Assembly: GCA_944380605.1 (NCBI GenBank)
Contig: CALWIA010000010.1
Location: forward strand, 152,114 to 216,113
From: an uncultured Lachnospiraceae bacterium
GTDB taxonomy: Bacteria > Bacillota > Clostridia > Lachnospirales > Lachnospiraceae
DNA: 64,000 nucleotides
Direction: 5' to 3'
The position numbers were made by a program, and so were the translations under genes. Below, piece by piece: positions 1 to 7,214 of this stretch. The notes beneath the pieces were generated by a model. That model saw only the letters and a list, made by a program, of their open reading frames with translations. It did no database searches and had not been told where the DNA came from. The stretch's first letter is position 1; each line of letters opens with the position of its first letter.

Positions 1-438
1 GATCTTCATAGCGCTGACATCCACTTCGATCTTTTCCACCAGCGCCTCGGGAACCGCTTTATAAGAAACTTCCTGCAGAAGCTGCTGCAGTACGCCTTCC
101 GCCACCTTGTCATGGTTCAGCAGCACGATCTCCGCCACAGAATGTACCTTTTCACCGCTGACCAGCGCCTGGAAATCAATTTCATCCACCTGGTTTTTCA
201 GCGGATTGTAGTCGATCTCCTTGATCAGCACGTCCATGGACTGTCCATCCACGTCCAGCATAATCTGGCTGCCTTTGTTGCTGACCTTCAGCAGGCGTTC
301 CACATCCTGTTTCGCCATCTTTACCGGTATGGATCCCTGGATCTCTCTGCCGAACACATTTCCGGTCACATAGCCTTCCCGTCTAAGCCTTTTCGCCTTG
401 GTATCCATGCTTCTTTTCTCAGCTTTTAAAGTATTCAT
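1..438 (-). CDS. rplY: 50S ribosomal protein bL25 (Ctc/TL5 family), partial
   Basis: Binds 5S rRNA in the large ribosomal subunit; the Ctc form is also a general stress protein. The 146 visible residues show the L25 N-terminal fold (MNTLKAEKRS, RLRREGYVTGNVFG) followed by the start of the TL5-type C-terminal domain (EALVEKIEVDVSAMKI). It runs off the left edge, so the C terminus is missing. The start is ATG at 438, preceded by GGAGG with 9 bases between. A perfect -10 (TATAAT, minus strand, 543-548) lies about 105 bases upstream, but no good -35 was found at the correct spacing. A leader of about 100 bases with weak hairpin potential separates promoter and gene. The family call is confident; full length cannot be judged. 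Confidence 0.88.
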   Translation of the reverse strand, partial: MNTLKAEKRSMDTKAKRLRREGYVTGNVFGREIQGSIPVKMAKQDVERLLKVSNKGSQIMLDVDGQSMDVLIKEIDYNPLKNQVDEIDFQALVSGEKVHSVAEIVLLNHDKVAEGVLQQLLQEVSYKAVPEALVEKIEVDVSAMKI

Positions 439-613
439 TTATCTTTTCCTCCATAAAACTGATCGCTTAGCGGCCCTTGCCTGGCATACACAGCTGTCTT
501 GCAAACAGGTCTCATAAGTATCTCTTTTCTTGTTACGACTCTATTATAGCACCGTTGTCAAGACAATTATGCACAAGTTTTCGGCTTTTTTTCACAAATT
601 CTCGTGCAGGTTT

Positions 614-1648
614 TCATGCAGAGCCATCCGCCGGCGCCTCCGGCACAAAAGACTCCCGCACCGCCAGCACCGGTTCGATTTCCACAAAAGCAGTTTCCCG
701 ATTTCCTTCCAGCGCCTGCCGCAGCAGGTCCGCCGCCGCTTCCGCCATCCGGTCCATGCGGATATCCACGCTGGTCAGCGCCGGCGAAGCCATCTGGGCG
801 TACATGGAATTGTTCCATCCGATCACCGGCACCTGCCGGCCCATGGACAGCAGCACCTTCTGGGCCGGCACCGCCAGCACGTCGTCCGCCGTCAGCACCG
901 CGTCCGGCAGCGTGCCTTCTCTCCGGCCCGTTTCTTCCAGAAAACGGCGGATCTGCCGGGCCGCCGCCTCCGCGTCTTCCATGCACACATGCTCGTCTGC
1001 CTGGAAAATCCGCCCTTCTGTATCCAGTCCGCATGCCCCCATGCCCGCCTCGTAGCCGCTCCGTTTCCGGCAGCCGCTGTAGGTTTCGCTGTCATACAGA
1101 TAGACGATCCGCCGGCAGCCCTGCCGGTACAGCCGGCACACCAGTTCCGACGCCATTTGAAATTCCCCGGCGGCCGTGCAGCAGACGCCCGGCACATCCA
1201 GCCGTCCGTTGACAATGATCACCGGCACCTGGGAGGCGATTTCCGCAAACAGCCCCGCCTGCCGGCTTTCATCCTGTTTCAGTCCGATCACAAAAACGGC
1301 GTCCACCTGTTTCTGCAGCAGCAGTTCCAGATAGGCCCGCTTGTCGTCGTAATTCTGTTCCAGGCTGCACAGCAGGATGTCAAATCCATCCCGCCGCAGC
1401 CGTTTTTCCAGCAGGGACACCTGCCTGGCGTGGTTGATATCAGAAATCACCGGACAGAGGATGCCCACCATCCGGGTCTTCTTCCGATTTAAGCTTCTGG
1501 CGAAAAAGTTGGGCACAAAGCCGGATGCTTCAATGGCGGCCATGACCCGTTTCCGATTTTCTTCTCCCACCCGGGGATTGCCGTTGATCACCCGGGAAAC
1601 CGTGGCCGGCGATACGCCGGCCTGTTTCGCGATTTCATAGATGTTCAT
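614..1648 (-). CDS. LacI family transcriptional regulator
   Basis: A 344-residue DNA-binding repressor. Residues 1-55 form the LacI HTH plus hinge (NIYEIAKQAGVSPATVSRVI, then RSLNRKKTRMVGILCP), followed by a periplasmic-binding-protein-like sensor domain, typically for a sugar or sugar derivative. It begins 6 bases after the stop of the cupin gene, with little SD of its own, so it is probably translationally coupled to it. The only LacI-like operator in view is the 16-bp palindrome just downstream of the shared promoter (2483-2498), which suggests autorepression. Ligand unknown; no sugar catabolic genes lie beside it, so other targets may be elsewhere in the genome. Confidence 0.9.
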   Translation of the reverse strand: MNIYEIAKQAGVSPATVSRVINGNPRVGEENRKRVMAAIEASGFVPNFFARSLNRKKTRMVGILCPVISDINHARQVSLLEKRLRRDGFDILLCSLEQNYDDKRAYLELLLQKQVDAVFVIGLKQDESRQAGLFAEIASQVPVIIVNGRLDVPGVCCTAAGEFQMASELVCRLYRQGCRRIVYLYDSETYSGCRKRSGYEAGMGACGLDTEGRIFQADEHVCMEDAEAAARQIRRFLEETGRREGTLPDAVLTADDVLAVPAQKVLLSMGRQVPVIGWNNSMYAQMASPALTSVDIRMDRMAEAAADLLRQALEGNRETAFVEIEPVLAVRESFVPEAPADGSA

Positions 1649-1654
1649 AACGGA

Positions 1655-2407
1655 TCAATAGAAATAGGGGCACATTTCCAGTCCGGGCACCACCACTTCA
1701 AACCAGACGTAGTCCACAAAGTCGTTGTCCTTTTTCGGAGAAACAATGTGCCAGGTCTCGTTGGGAATGCAGATCCAGTCCCCCTCTTCCACGTCTGTGG
1801 TCTCTTCTCCCGCCTGGAACAGGAAGGGGTCGGTTCCGGGAAGGCCGTAGAACCACTGGAACAGTTCCGGATGCTTGTGAGGATCCAGTTTGGCGTTGCC
1901 GGGCCCCACCACTTCTCCCAGGCTCATGCGGCTGACATAGTACTGATGCAGGCACGCATAGGACTTCAGCGCCTCATTGCGGAAGCCTTCCGTGTACAGG
2001 TGCCAGTTCGCGGCCGTATTGAACCAGGGCAGCACGATGTGGTACATCTCGTAATGTTTTTTGTCCTCTTCGCTCATTTCCTGCACAAACAGCAGAAATT
2101 CCATTTCCTGCGCGGCCTGGATGACATAATCGCTGCCGCCGATTTCCGGGCAGAAAACCGCCCGTTCTGTCACGGCAAAAAAGGCGTCGCCTTCCGATAC
2201 AGAGCCTTTTCCGGAAATAAAAAACACCGCCGCCGCTTTATCTTCCCAGGACTTCAGCCGGCACAGAGCCCCGGCTTTCAGGCGGCACTTGTAGGTTTCC
2301 ACGCCGGCCATGGATCCCGGCAGCAGATCCGCCTGGTAGAATCCGAGCTGTACCTCTTTCATTGCCGCCTCAATTTCGTCTCGTTTCATGTGGTGAATCG
2401 TCGTCAT
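1655..2407 (-). CDS. Cupin-domain protein, bicupin-like, possible metal enzyme
   Basis: A 250-residue soluble protein without signal peptide. The C-terminal half has a cupin signature: DPHKHPELFQWFYGLPG around residues 182-198 and a second strand motif ending EGDWICIPNETWHIVSP. These supply three His and a Glu/Gln for a metal site. The N-terminal half looks like a degenerate cupin (LKAGALCRLKSWEDKAAAVF). I chose ATG 2407 over GTG 2425 because an AAAGGAG SD (2417-2423) sits 9 bases upstream of the ATG. First gene of a two-gene operon with lacI. Likely a carbohydrate or small-acid isomerase/hydrolase or sensor; substrate unknown. Confidence 0.7.
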   Translation of the reverse strand: MTTIHHMKRDEIEAAMKEVQLGFYQADLLPGSMAGVETYKCRLKAGALCRLKSWEDKAAAVFFISGKGSVSEGDAFFAVTERAVFCPEIGGSDYVIQAAQEMEFLLFVQEMSEEDKKHYEMYHIVLPWFNTAANWHLYTEGFRNEALKSYACLHQYYVSRMSLGEVVGPGNAKLDPHKHPELFQWFYGLPGTDPFLFQAGEETTDVEEGDWICIPNETWHIVSPKKDNDFVDYVWFEVVVPGLEMCPYFY

Positions 2408-2482
2408 CTTCTGTTCTCCTTTCACCTTTGGTCCCGGGCGCGCCAGAGGGGCAAGCCCCCGGAAACACGTGTCTGTATGTTC

Positions 2483-2498
2483 GTGAAACTAGTTTCAC
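2483..2498. promoter_or_regulatory. LacI-type operator palindrome
   Basis: GTGAAACTAGTTTCAC is a perfect 16-bp palindrome starting about 8 bases downstream of the predicted transcription start of the cupin-lacI operon. LacI-family operators are even palindromes of this size. Position at the start of transcription fits roadblock or promoter-occlusion autorepression by the encoded LacI protein (inference). Confidence 0.72.
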
Positions 2499-2512
2499 AG
2501 TACTGTATATTT

Positions 2513-2542
2513 ACTATAGCATCGATCTATCCATGCTGTCAA
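2513..2542 (-). promoter_or_regulatory. Promoter of the cupin-lacI operon
   Basis: Minus-strand -35 TTGACA (2537-2542) and -10 TATAGT (2513-2518) separated by 18 bases. The operator palindrome follows immediately downstream. Confidence 0.8.
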
Positions 2543-2557
2543 CCGTCTATCGTTTGA

Positions 2558-3781
2558 TTATATCATCCAGATCGGGACGATATAGTTCTGGGCATTGATT
2601 GCAGAAAGCTCCGGGCGCATACAGAGCACAGCGCCTGTTCCCCGCGGCACGGAACCTTTATCCAATATGGAGAATGCGCCTGCCGGCGCACTGCCTGGAT
2701 TTACAGAACGTTTGATTTCCAGTGGGTGAAGTTGGCCGTCGCTTTCGATTACCATATCGATTTCATTACAGCTCTTGTCCCGGTAGTACCAAAGCAGACA
2801 ATCCTGCGCGTTGTTTTGATAGCTCTTCAAAATTTCCGCCACCACAAAGTTCTCCAGAATCGCGCCGTTCATGGCTCCGTTCTGCAAAATTTCAGGGGAA
2901 CTGTACCGAGTCAGATACGCAGCCAAACCCGTATCGAAAAAATACATCTTCGGCGTCTTTACCGTCCTTTTCAGGAGATTGTTGGAATAAGGCCTCAGAT
3001 AAAAGATAATATCCGATTTTTCCAGAACCTGCAGCCAACGTTTGGCAGTATCATCGGAGACGCCTACATCTTGGGCGATATCATGGACATTGAGCATCTG
3101 TCCGGCCCGGCAGGCCGCGGCGCGAACGAAATCCTGAAACAGGAGTTTATCGGTTAAAGCCACCAGCTCACTGACATCCCGGTCTATATAGGTCTGCAGG
3201 TAGCTGGAATAGAAAACATCGCGGTCGGTAAATTTCCCGCCAACATAGCCGGGAAGCGATCCCTTCCAAATCCGTTGATAGATGCCTTCCAGATTGGCCG
3301 GCGCGCCGGCGGCCTTCCTTGCCTTCAAAGCCTCCAGTTCCACTGTAAAAGGTTTGCTGTCACCGGATCCATAAATCTCGTGCTGGGACAGGCCTGGCAT
3401 ATGCAGAAGGGCTGCACGTCCTGCCAAGGACTCCTGTGCAAGCTCCATCATCCGGAATGCCTGAGAACCAGTCAGCCAGAAAGAACCCGGAGCCGCACCA
3501 TTATCGATTGCAATCTTGATATAGGAAAAAAGCTCCGGCGCATACTGTACTTCGTCAATGAACAGCGGCAGATCATGCATCTGCAGAAAGAGGGCAGGAT
3601 CCGTTTTCGCCAGCTTCCGCTCTTCCAAATCATCCAGAGTGACATAGTTCCGGTCTGGAGACATCAATTTCCGTAACATGGTTGTCTTTCCAACCTGACG
3701 GGGACCGGTAATCAATACACAGGCATACTCCTGAGATAGAGTGAGGATCTTATCTTCGAGATCTCTTTTGATATAACGCAT
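2558..3781 (-). CDS. AAA ATPase with DUF4143 (AAA_14 family)
   Basis: A 407-residue protein of the common archaeal/bacterial family with an N-terminal AAA_14 ATPase and a C-terminal DUF4143 nuclease-like domain. Walker A is GPRQVGKTTML (residues about 26-36), Walker B is LPLFIDEVQ, and near the C terminus CNEIDMVI plus LEIKRS resembles a PD-(D/E)XK core. A winged-helix-like segment (AQDVGVSDDTAKRWLQVLEK) lies between. The second ATG (3781) is preferred over 3784 because AAAGGAGG (3789-3796) gives a 7-base spacing. Monocistronic, with its own promoter. Family members are often variable accessory genes; the cellular role is not established. Confidence 0.85.
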   Translation of the reverse strand: MRYIKRDLEDKILTLSQEYACVLITGPRQVGKTTMLRKLMSPDRNYVTLDDLEERKLAKTDPALFLQMHDLPLFIDEVQYAPELFSYIKIAIDNGAAPGSFWLTGSQAFRMMELAQESLAGRAALLHMPGLSQHEIYGSGDSKPFTVELEALKARKAAGAPANLEGIYQRIWKGSLPGYVGGKFTDRDVFYSSYLQTYIDRDVSELVALTDKLLFQDFVRAAACRAGQMLNVHDIAQDVGVSDDTAKRWLQVLEKSDIIFYLRPYSNNLLKRTVKTPKMYFFDTGLAAYLTRYSSPEILQNGAMNGAILENFVVAEILKSYQNNAQDCLLWYYRDKSCNEIDMVIESDGQLHPLEIKRSVNPGSAPAGAFSILDKGSVPRGTGAVLCMRPELSAINAQNYIVPIWMI

Positions 3782-3796
3782 CATCCGTCCTCCTTT

Positions 3797-3857
3797 TTGG
3801 CTAATATACGATCTAATCTTATTTTAGCCAAGGCCCTTATTCATGTCAATGGCTAAA
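3797..3857. repeat. Three TGGCTAA/TTAGCCA copies over the ATPase promoter
   Basis: TTGGCTAAT (3797-3805), TTAGCCAA (3824-3831, inverted) and TGGCTAAA (3850-3857). The middle copy overlaps the -10, the distal copy abuts the -35, and the proximal copy touches the SD. The first two form an inverted pair with 18 bases between. Likely operator half-sites of an unknown regulator. Confidence 0.55.
3821..3849 (-). promoter_or_regulatory. Promoter of the DUF4143 ATPase gene
   Basis: Minus strand TTGACA (3844-3849), 17-base spacer, TAAAAT (3821-3826): a near-consensus vegetative promoter. Three copies of a TTAGCCA/TGGCTAA word surround and overlap it. Confidence 0.82.
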
Positions 3858-3882
3858 TCACGATGTGACCGGGCATAAAAGT

Positions 3883-3909
3883 GCTGCCGCACTAATTTAG
3901 TGCGGCAGC
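3883..3909 (-). terminator. Terminator after the amino-acid ABC operon
   Basis: A 13-bp perfect stem (GCTGCCGCACTAA against its complement) with a one-base centre, followed on the minus strand by ACTTTTAT. It lies 15 bases after the SBP stop codon. U tract is short, so efficiency may be moderate. Confidence 0.7.
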
Positions 3910-3924
3910 TCCTTCCATCTGCAT

Positions 3925-5157
3925 TTAGTTGTTGATGCCTTCGACAGCCAAGGCTCCGTCCACCATGCCGAAGATGATGTTGGACGCGGCTCCATCGCCG
4001 GAAACCACAAATCCCGCCTCACTGGGTTCCAGTGCGTCGATATCCGCGGCAGCCACCGCATCCTGCAGGGCTTTGGTAAATACCTGCTCCGGATCCAGCG
4101 CCAGGAAAGCCTCTTTGGTCTCCACCGCGCCGTCCGCGGAAGCTACGTATACCGGAAACGCAGTCAGGTCCGCCAGTCCCTGCAGATCCTTAGACGCCGT
4201 TACCAGCTGCAGCTGTGCCGCGAAATCCTTTACGGCTTCCGGGTCCGCGGAAAAATTATCCGCTTCCGCAGATTCCGCCGCGCCGGCGTCCTTCTGCGAA
4301 ATATCGGTTCCGAAGTATTTTACAGAAAGCTCCGACAGCGTTCCATCCGCATGCATCTCCTCCAGAATGCCGTTGACCGCTTCCCGCAGGCTTGCGGTAT
4401 CGTCCCCTTTCCGGAAGGGAATGGCCACTTCCATGACGTCGTCGGAAAGCACGGCGATCTTCATATTGGCGTCAGGATGTGCCTTCATATAGTCATAATA
4501 GGTCACTTCCTCGTTCAGCGTCGCGTCAATCCGTCCGCTTAACAGCAGTTCAAAGGTCTGGTTTAAGTCGTCCACGCCGGTAACCTCCGCGCCGTAGCTT
4601 TCCGCCACTTCCGCGTAGGTGCTGGAGATGGTATTGGCGGTGTGCTTGCCCGCCAGGTCTTCCATGGACTGGATGTCCGTATTGTCTGCCCGTACGATCA
4701 CCGCAGTGCGGTTGTAGGCATAGGGTTCGGAAAAGTCATAGCTCTGAGCGCGGTCTTCCGTAATATTCACGCCGTTGATCATAATATCGTAGCGTCCGGC
4801 GTCCAGACCGGCCAGCAGGCCATCCCATTCGCCTTCCACAAACTCCGGCTCCACGCCCAGGCTTTCCGCGATATGCTGTCCCACTTCCACGTCGTATCCC
4901 ACCAGGTTGTCGTCCTCGTCGTGGTAGGTCCAGGGCGCCCAGGTACCTTCCATGGCAATGATGATGGTTCCCCGCTCCTGAATCTGCGCCAGCAGATCCG
5001 CGCTTTCCTCAGCCGCTTCCGCCGTTTCGCCGGCCGCCTGGGTATCTCCTGCCGCCGCCGAGGAAGCCGGCGCGCTGTCCTTCTGGGAGCAACCCGCCAA
5101 CAAAACCGCTCCGGCGGCCGCCAGAAGCAGTACGTTCCAGTAGTTCTTTCTTCTCAT
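3925..5157 (-). CDS. Amino-acid ABC transporter substrate-binding lipoprotein with extra C-terminal domain
   Basis: A 410-residue lipoprotein. Signal peptide MRRKNYWNVLLLAAAG ends in lipobox LLAGC (Cys 23), followed by an Ala/Ser/Glu-rich linker. The SBP_bac_3 domain spans about residues 55-285 (GTIIIAMEGTWAPWTYHD; GYDVEVGQHIAESLG; DIMINGVNIT). Standard proteins end there, near 270 residues; this one has a further ~115 residues (ADPEAVKDFAAQLQLVTASK ... IIFGMVDGALAVEGINN) resembling the small NTF2-like or stand-alone lipoprotein modules seen in Lachnospiraceae. Last gene of permease-ATPase-SBP. Substrate probably a polar amino acid such as cystine; not proven. Confidence 0.88.
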   Translation of the reverse strand: MRRKNYWNVLLLAAAGAVLLAGCSQKDSAPASSAAAGDTQAAGETAEAAEESADLLAQIQERGTIIIAMEGTWAPWTYHDEDDNLVGYDVEVGQHIAESLGVEPEFVEGEWDGLLAGLDAGRYDIMINGVNITEDRAQSYDFSEPYAYNRTAVIVRADNTDIQSMEDLAGKHTANTISSTYAEVAESYGAEVTGVDDLNQTFELLLSGRIDATLNEEVTYYDYMKAHPDANMKIAVLSDDVMEVAIPFRKGDDTASLREAVNGILEEMHADGTLSELSVKYFGTDISQKDAGAAESAEADNFSADPEAVKDFAAQLQLVTASKDLQGLADLTAFPVYVASADGAVETKEAFLALDPEQVFTKALQDAVAAADIDALEPSEAGFVVSGDGAASNIIFGMVDGALAVEGINN

Positions 5158-5193
5158 ATTCTGCAGTCTCCTTTTTCAAAAATCGATCCGGCT

Positions 5194-5937
5194 TTACCGG
5201 ATTTCACCGCTTAAGGTACGCAGAAACGCTTTGGTGCGCTCCTGCTGCGGATGCAGGAAAAATTCTCTGGACGCTCCCTGCTCCGCTACAACTCCATGTT
5301 CCATAAATACCACCTGGCTGGAAACCTGTTTCGCGAAATTCATTTCATGGGTCACCACCAGCATGGTCATCCCTTCTTCTGCCAGCTGACGCATCACCGC
5401 CAGCACCTCGCCGGTCAGTTCCGGATCCAGCGCAGACGTCGGCTCATCAAAATAGATGATTTCCGGATTGGTAGCCATGGCTCTGGCAATGGCCACCCGC
5501 TGCTGCTGTCCGCCGGAAAGCTGGTTGGGATAGTAATCGCAGCGGTCCGACAGTCCCACCTTTTCCAGGGCCTGCCTGCCGATTTCCAGCGCCTGGGCTT
5601 TTGGCATCTTCCGGGCTACGATCAGCCCTTCTGTCACATTCTGCAGCGCCGTCTTGTTGCGGAACAGGTTGTAATTCTGAAATACAAAGGCGGTTTTCCG
5701 CCGCAACCTGGCAATATCTTTTCTGGAGGTATGGCTCATGGGAAAGGTCTCCCCGTCGAAGATCAGTTCGCCGCCGCTGGCCGTTTCCAGAAAATTCATG
5801 CACCGCAGAAGCGTCGTCTTTCCGGAGCCGCTGGGCCCCAGAATCGCCACCACGTCGCCCTGTTCCACCTGCAGGTCCACGCCCCGCAGCACTTCCACCT
5901 CTCCGAAGGATTTCCTTACACCGCGTACTTCCAGCAT
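5194..5937 (-). CDS. Polar amino-acid ABC transporter ATP-binding protein
   Basis: A 247-residue ATPase energising uptake with the neighbouring permease and lipoprotein. Walker A is [11 protein letters not shown] (about residues 33-43), the signature [16 protein letters not shown], Walker [13 protein letters not shown] and the H-loop VVTHEM. The length and NFLETASGG region are typical of the GlnQ/TcyC group. The gene follows the permease by 15 bases, with the SBP gene 36 bases downstream. All three genes are in one operon driven from the promoter at 6696-6724. Confidence 0.93.
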   Translation of the reverse strand: MLEVRGVRKSFGEVEVLRGVDLQVEQGDVVAILGPSGSGKTTLLRCMNFLETASGGELIFDGETFPMSHTSRKDIARLRRKTAFVFQNYNLFRNKTALQNVTEGLIVARKMPKAQALEIGRQALEKVGLSDRCDYYPNQLSGGQQQRVAIARAMATNPEIIYFDEPTSALDPELTGEVLAVMRQLAEEGMTMLVVTHEMNFAKQVSSQVVFMEHGVVAEQGASREFFLHPQQERTKAFLRTLSGEIR

Positions 5938-5952
5938 CCGCCTGCCTCCTTC

Positions 5953-6615
5953 TTATCCATAGGTCCGCATCCTCTTCTCCACAGCGCTCTGCACCTTGGT
6001 CAGCACCGTGCAGAACAGCAGGTAAATCAGGCCCACCTCTATGTACAGAATCAGAGGTTCATAGGTCCTGGCCACAATTCTCTGGGTTACCATAAACATC
6101 TCTGTCACCGTGATATTGGCCGCCAGAGACGTATCCTTGATCATGGCGATCAGGGAATTGGACAGAGGCGGAAACGCGGTCCGCAGCGCCTGCGGCAGCA
6201 CGATCCGGCGAATGACCTGCAGATAGGACATGCCGACGCACTGACCGGCCTCCATCTGTCCCGCCGGCACCGACTCCAGCGCCGCCCGTATGGTCTCCGA
6301 ACAATAAGCGCCTTCATTCAGAGAAAACACCAGCACCGCCGCCGGGAAGGGATCCAGCAGAATCCCCACATTGGGCAGGCCGTAAAACACCACAAACAGC
6401 TGCACCAGCAGCGGCGTGCCCCGAACCACCCATACATAGAACCGGGCGGCCTGCTTCAGCACCCGCACATTGGCAAACTGCACCAGCGCCACAACAACGG
6501 CGATCACCAACGCCAGAGAAAAAGAAATGGCCGTAAGGGGAATTGTCATCGTCAGCCCGGGGATCAGAATTTTCCCGAAGGAATCTGCCATAAGGCTCCA
6601 CCATTCTCCGTTCAT
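5953..6615 (-). CDS. Polar amino-acid ABC transporter permease
   Basis: A 220-residue HisM/GlnP-type inner-membrane permease with about five hydrophobic segments. The first starts at LIPGLTMTIPLTAISFSLAL. The cytoplasmic EAA loop is EAGQCVGMSYLQVIRRIVLPQ. Sequence character recalls cystine permeases of the TcyB/YckA type. The start ATG 6615 has GAGGT 9 bases upstream. First gene of the ABC operon, so permease and ATPase are made before the lipoprotein. With only one permease gene, it probably works as a homodimer. Confidence 0.9.
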   Translation of the reverse strand: MNGEWWSLMADSFGKILIPGLTMTIPLTAISFSLALVIAVVVALVQFANVRVLKQAARFYVWVVRGTPLLVQLFVVFYGLPNVGILLDPFPAAVLVFSLNEGAYCSETIRAALESVPAGQMEAGQCVGMSYLQVIRRIVLPQALRTAFPPLSNSLIAMIKDTSLAANITVTEMFMVTQRIVARTYEPLILYIEVGLIYLLFCTVLTKVQSAVEKRMRTYG

Positions 6616-6695
6616 AAGCTTCGCACCTCATTTTCTCCATTCATACATACCGATATGGAAACGCCGCCAGGGCAGCCTTTCCATACTGAAGTAGT

Positions 6696-6724
6696 ATTAT
6701 ATAACGAAACAGCCGAAATTGCAA
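6696..6724 (-). promoter_or_regulatory. Promoter of the amino-acid ABC operon
   Basis: Minus-strand TTGCAA (6719-6724), 17-base spacer, TATAAT (6696-6701). Leader to the permease start is about 75 bases; no known riboswitch was recognised in it. Confidence 0.8.
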
Positions 6725-6758
6725 ATACTTCTCTTGCATACTCATCCATAGGCAAAAC

Positions 6759-7214
6759 CTATACGTCCGGATCGCCTGGCCGCTTCCAGACCTCCTGCAG
6801 AACAATGTCCGTGATGAAATCTATGTGGATCTCTCTTCCATCCGCAAGCATCACCCGTCTGTGGACCGGATCCACCCGGCGGACCTCCCCCTCGGCGGTC
6901 ACATAGGTGCCGCCGTCTTTGCGAGTATCGGGGCGGAAATAGGTGAAGGACGCCCGAACCGCTTCCGAGCCGGCCAGTTGATTCAGCTTCCAGTCCAGTT
7001 CCTGCCGCCGGTCTTCCTCCAGTTCGGCTTTCGGTTCCGTATATCTGGCGGTCTCCCGCACCGCGTCCTCATAGCCGGACAGCGCCGCGAAAGGAGAAAA
7101 CTGAGCGGCCCGTTCTTCCATGGACATCGGCGGGTGGCGTCTGGAAACCGGCCGGGAAAGGTACAGCATATCCGCGTAGTCCTCCGCCGTCCGTTCTCCT
7201 GCTTTTTTCTTCAT
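6759..7214 (-). CDS. YolD-like protein
   Basis: A 151-residue YolD-family protein, a small partner commonly encoded with Y-family polymerases in Firmicutes. The hallmark N-terminal segment is RHPPMSMEERAAQFSPFAAL, and the C-terminal half is a small beta-rich unit (REIHIDFITDIVLQEV). It overlaps the polymerase stop by 4 bases (ATGA type), so the two are translationally coupled. An SD GGAGGG sits 8 bases before ATG 7214. Its biochemical role is unknown, though it is thought to help or regulate translesion synthesis. Confidence 0.87.
   Translation of the reverse strand: MKKKAGERTAEDYADMLYLSRPVSRRHPPMSMEERAAQFSPFAALSGYEDAVRETARYTEPKAELEEDRRQELDWKLNQLAGSEAVRASFTYFRPDTRKDGGTYVTAEGEVRRVDPVHRRVMLADGREIHIDFITDIVLQEVWKRPGDPDV

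Noticed and set aside
543..561. TTGACA next to TATAAT upstream of bL25
   Set aside because: Only 7 bases apart, too close for one promoter; only the -10 is kept as likely.
5251..6906. 551-codon plus-strand ORF
   Set aside because: Antisense to the ABC ATPase and permease, rich in His/Arg/Gln as expected for an opposite-strand shadow of G+C-rich genes, with no SD.
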